Program-made: the position numbers and the translations under genes
From: Stappia indica
GTDB lineage: Bacteria; Pseudomonadota; Alphaproteobacteria; Rhizobiales; Stappiaceae
Assembly: GCF_009789575.1 (NCBI RefSeq)
Contig: NZ_CP046908.1
Location: 2,335,001 to 2,399,000 of the forward strand
Direction of reading: 5' to 3'
DNA length: 64,000 nucleotides
Part shown: positions 62,302-64,000 of the stretch, piece by piece
How positions within the stretch are numbered: position 1 is the stretch's first letter
Layout: each line of letters opens with the position of its first letter
Notes under the pieces: generated by a model
Database searches by the model: none
The model's input: only the letters and a program-made list of their open reading frames with translations
What the model was told of the DNA's origin: nothing

Positions 62302-64000
62302 TTACTGGATCGGCGCGCCCTGCTGCGGCGTCTCGCCCTGCGGGGCCTCGTCCTGCTGTTGCGGCGCGTCCTGCTGTTGCTGGCGGCGGCCGATGCCGAA
62401 GGAGCCGAGGAAGCCGGACGGCAGGCCGAAGCCCTGCTCCACCGCTTCAAGCACTTCCTTGTCGTCGACCTCGCCGTCCAGCACCTTCTGCACGTCGATA
62501 TTGGTGTTGCCGCCGGTCGCCCGGTTGATCGCCTCGTTGGCGACGCCCGCAAGCCCCTCCTGCGGGTTGCGCGCCTCCTGCAGCGACTTGAACAACCCGC
62601 CGCCGAGATTTTCCAGCTGCTTCAGCGCCGCCTGCGGGTTTTCCAGGATGCCCTTGATGTCCGGATAGATCTGCGGCCGGTCCCAGGGCCCGCGCACGAT
62701 CACCGGCACGCCGAGCCCTTCCAGCTCGCGCGCCTCGCCCTTGGCCAGCGGCACCGGCGCGCTGCCCTCCAGGCTCGCCACCACCCGCGGCTCCAGCCGC
62801 CAGTCGAGCATCCGCTCCGGCATGTCGACCCGGCCCGTGCCGCTCATGCGCACCAAGGGGCCGATCAGCGCCAGGTCCTCGGTCGCGGCGATGCCGCGCG
62901 TGATGGTGAAGCTCGCGCCCAGCGCCGAGAAATCCGTCTTCTGCGCCTCGTTCGAGGCCCAGCCGAGCAACGTGTCGACCGTCAGCCCGCGCACCATGCG
63001 CGGAATGTTGATGCCGCGGATGGCGCCGTCGGCGAAGTCGAAGCGGGCCGTGCCGTCGAGGCCGGAAATCAGCTCGTACTCGCTGACCCCGTGCGCCTTG
63101 ACGTCGAGCGCCGTCGTCACCCGGCCCTCGATCCAGTCGAAGCCGGCGACCGCGGCCAGGAACGGCCGCGCGCTGAGATCGGTGAGCGAGAAGCGGCCGG
63201 CCAGTTCCGGCACCTGCTGCGAGCCGTCGAGCACCAGCAGGCCGTTGCCCTGCCCGCCATAGAGCGACATTTCGGCAAGCTCCGCCGACAGCCGCCCGCC
63301 TTCCAGCGTCAGTTCCAGCCGGCTCGGCCCGATCTCCAGCTTGTCGCGGACGATCTGCTTCGCCGACAGCGACAGCTGCGCATCGACGGCCTTGAGGCCG
63401 GACAGGTCGATCGGCACCCGGCTCCAGGAGCTTCCCTCGGCCCCTGGCACCCGCGCCTCGCTGCGCCCGTCGCTCGCCCGGTCGGTCTCCACTGCGTAAG
63501 GGTCGAGCCCCAGCCGGTCGAGCTCCAGCCGCGCCGTCACCTTCGGCCTCGCGCCAAGGCGCAGCTCGCCCTCGCCGCGGCCGGTCGTGTCGTCGAGGCG
63601 GATTTCCGCGCCGGTGAAGCGCACCGCGTCCTCGCCCGCCGCCAGCCGGCCGGAGAAGGAGAAGGGCCCGAGCCCGCCGCCCTCGGCCAGCGGCACGCCG
63701 AGCCAGCTCGCCAGCGCCCTCAGATTCTGTGTTTCCAGCACCACCGCGCCGTCGACCGAACCGGCCGGCGACACGCTGCCGTCATAGCCGGCCTCGACCC
63801 GCGAGCCGGCGAGCCTCAGCTTGAGCGGCGTCGGCATGCCGGCCATGGCCAGCGCCGGCGTTGCCGATCCCTCGATGCGGAAGGCATCGCCCCGCCATGT
63901 CAGCCCGCCGCTCACCGAGACCGGGGCGTCGAGCCCGGCAAAGTCGACGGCGACCGCCAGGTCCTCGATCCGGCGCGAGGCCGCGTCGTCGCCGATCGGC
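62302..64000 (-). CDS. AsmA family protein, C-terminal part (runs past the window edge)
   Basis: Only the C-terminal 565 or so residues are inside the window; the frame stays open to the edge and the true start lies beyond it. Repetitive beta-strand sequence with domains typical of AsmA/AsmA_2, including DGTARFDFADGAIRGINIPRMVRGLTVD and SFTITRGIAATEDLALIGPLVRMSGTGRVDMPERMLDWRLEPRVVAS, the hallmark C-terminal AsmA segment. AsmA-like proteins are long periplasmic bridge-type lipid-transfer proteins influencing the outer membrane. The last 30 residues are Gln/Pro-rich (QQQQDAPQQQDEAPQ), probably a flexible tail. Convergent with the CYTH-CHAD gene. Confidence 0.88.
   Translation of the reverse strand, partial: PIGDDAASRRIEDLAVAVDFAGLDAPVSVSGGLTWRGDAFRIEGSATPALAMAGMPTPLKLRLAGSRVEAGYDGSVSPAGSVDGAVVLETQNLRALASWLGVPLAEGGGLGPFSFSGRLAAGEDAVRFTGAEIRLDDTTGRGEGELRLGARPKVTARLELDRLGLDPYAVETDRASDGRSEARVPGAEGSSWSRVPIDLSGLKAVDAQLSLSAKQIVRDKLEIGPSRLELTLEGGRLSAELAEMSLYGGQGNGLLVLDGSQQVPELAGRFSLTDLSARPFLAAVAGFDWIEGRVTTALDVKAHGVSEYELISGLDGTARFDFADGAIRGINIPRMVRGLTVDTLLGWASNEAQKTDFSALGASFTITRGIAATEDLALIGPLVRMSGTGRVDMPERMLDWRLEPRVVASLEGSAPVPLAKGEARELEGLGVPVIVRGPWDRPQIYPDIKGILENPQAALKQLENLGGGLFKSLQEARNPQEGLAGVANEAINRATGGNTNIDVQKVLDGEVDDKEVLEAVEQGFGLPSGFLGSFGIGRRQQQQDAPQQQDEAPQGETPQQGAPIQ

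Overview
The window is GC-rich, densely coding DNA from an alphaproteobacterium, most probably a member of the Hyphomicrobiales (Rhizobiales). The reasons are the block prmC-prfA-ptsP-lysC facing ubiG, a DUF4167 protein, argJ-GNAT-mutT and a parvulin facing secA, and a ybhL-type leader in front of a BI-1 gene. The TRAP transporter and the methylsuccinyl-CoA dehydrogenase would fit a Stappiaceae-like marine or soil heterotroph, but that family-level guess is inference. I see no rRNA, phage, insertion sequence, integrase or CRISPR array. Protein starts given here are usually internal to the longest open frame and were chosen by ribosome binding site and family start.

Layout. 0.3-12.1 kb: housekeeping genes (M23 peptidoglycan hydrolase, ClpB, DUF4167, PrmC, RF1, EI-Ntr, aspartokinase). 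12.3-19.5 kb: ubiG, then a small accessory block (hydrolase, VOC protein, DUF1428, glyoxalase-like protein, MarR), then DUF1178, nitrilase, glutaredoxin, ComF and an NDUFAF5-like methyltransferase. 19.6-24.6 kb: lone Flp pilin, MutT, GNAT, ArgJ, a TetR/membrane-protein pair with doubled operators, and a periplasmic parvulin. 24.9-35.2 kb: SecA, a class III cyclase, RidA/Lrp, L,D-transpeptidase, a PfkB kinase, hydrolase, pyrophosphatase, ThpR and an aldo/keto reductase. 35.4-41.4 kb: GDSL esterase divergent from a YbbA/YbbP ABC system, a secreted unknown and BI-1 with its leader. 41.6-44.8 kb: subtilisin-type autotransporter, a 40-bp tandem array made from its terminator, DUF2794 and a 540-bp gap with a terminator and possibly a small RNA.

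44.8-53.4 kb: GNAT, a quinone-reductase-like flavoprotein divergent from its likely TetR regulator (two identical operators), a three-gene TRAP transporter, methylsuccinyl-CoA dehydrogenase, a YihY/BrkB protein and an EamA exporter. 53.6-64 kb: a chemoreceptor, a ferredoxin-reductase-like flavoprotein, the operon yqaA-dsbB-small membrane protein-zincin, tRNA-Leu(CAA), a class II aldolase, a membrane unknown, a CYTH-CHAD protein and the C-terminal part of an AsmA-like protein that runs off the right edge.

The least ordinary signals are regulatory: paired palindromes at both TetR genes, a perfect palindrome at the MarR promoter, a hairpin that would cover the RidA ribosome binding site, the tandemly copied terminator, and the unexplained 44.3-44.8 kb gap. 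No clear novel multi-gene system is visible.
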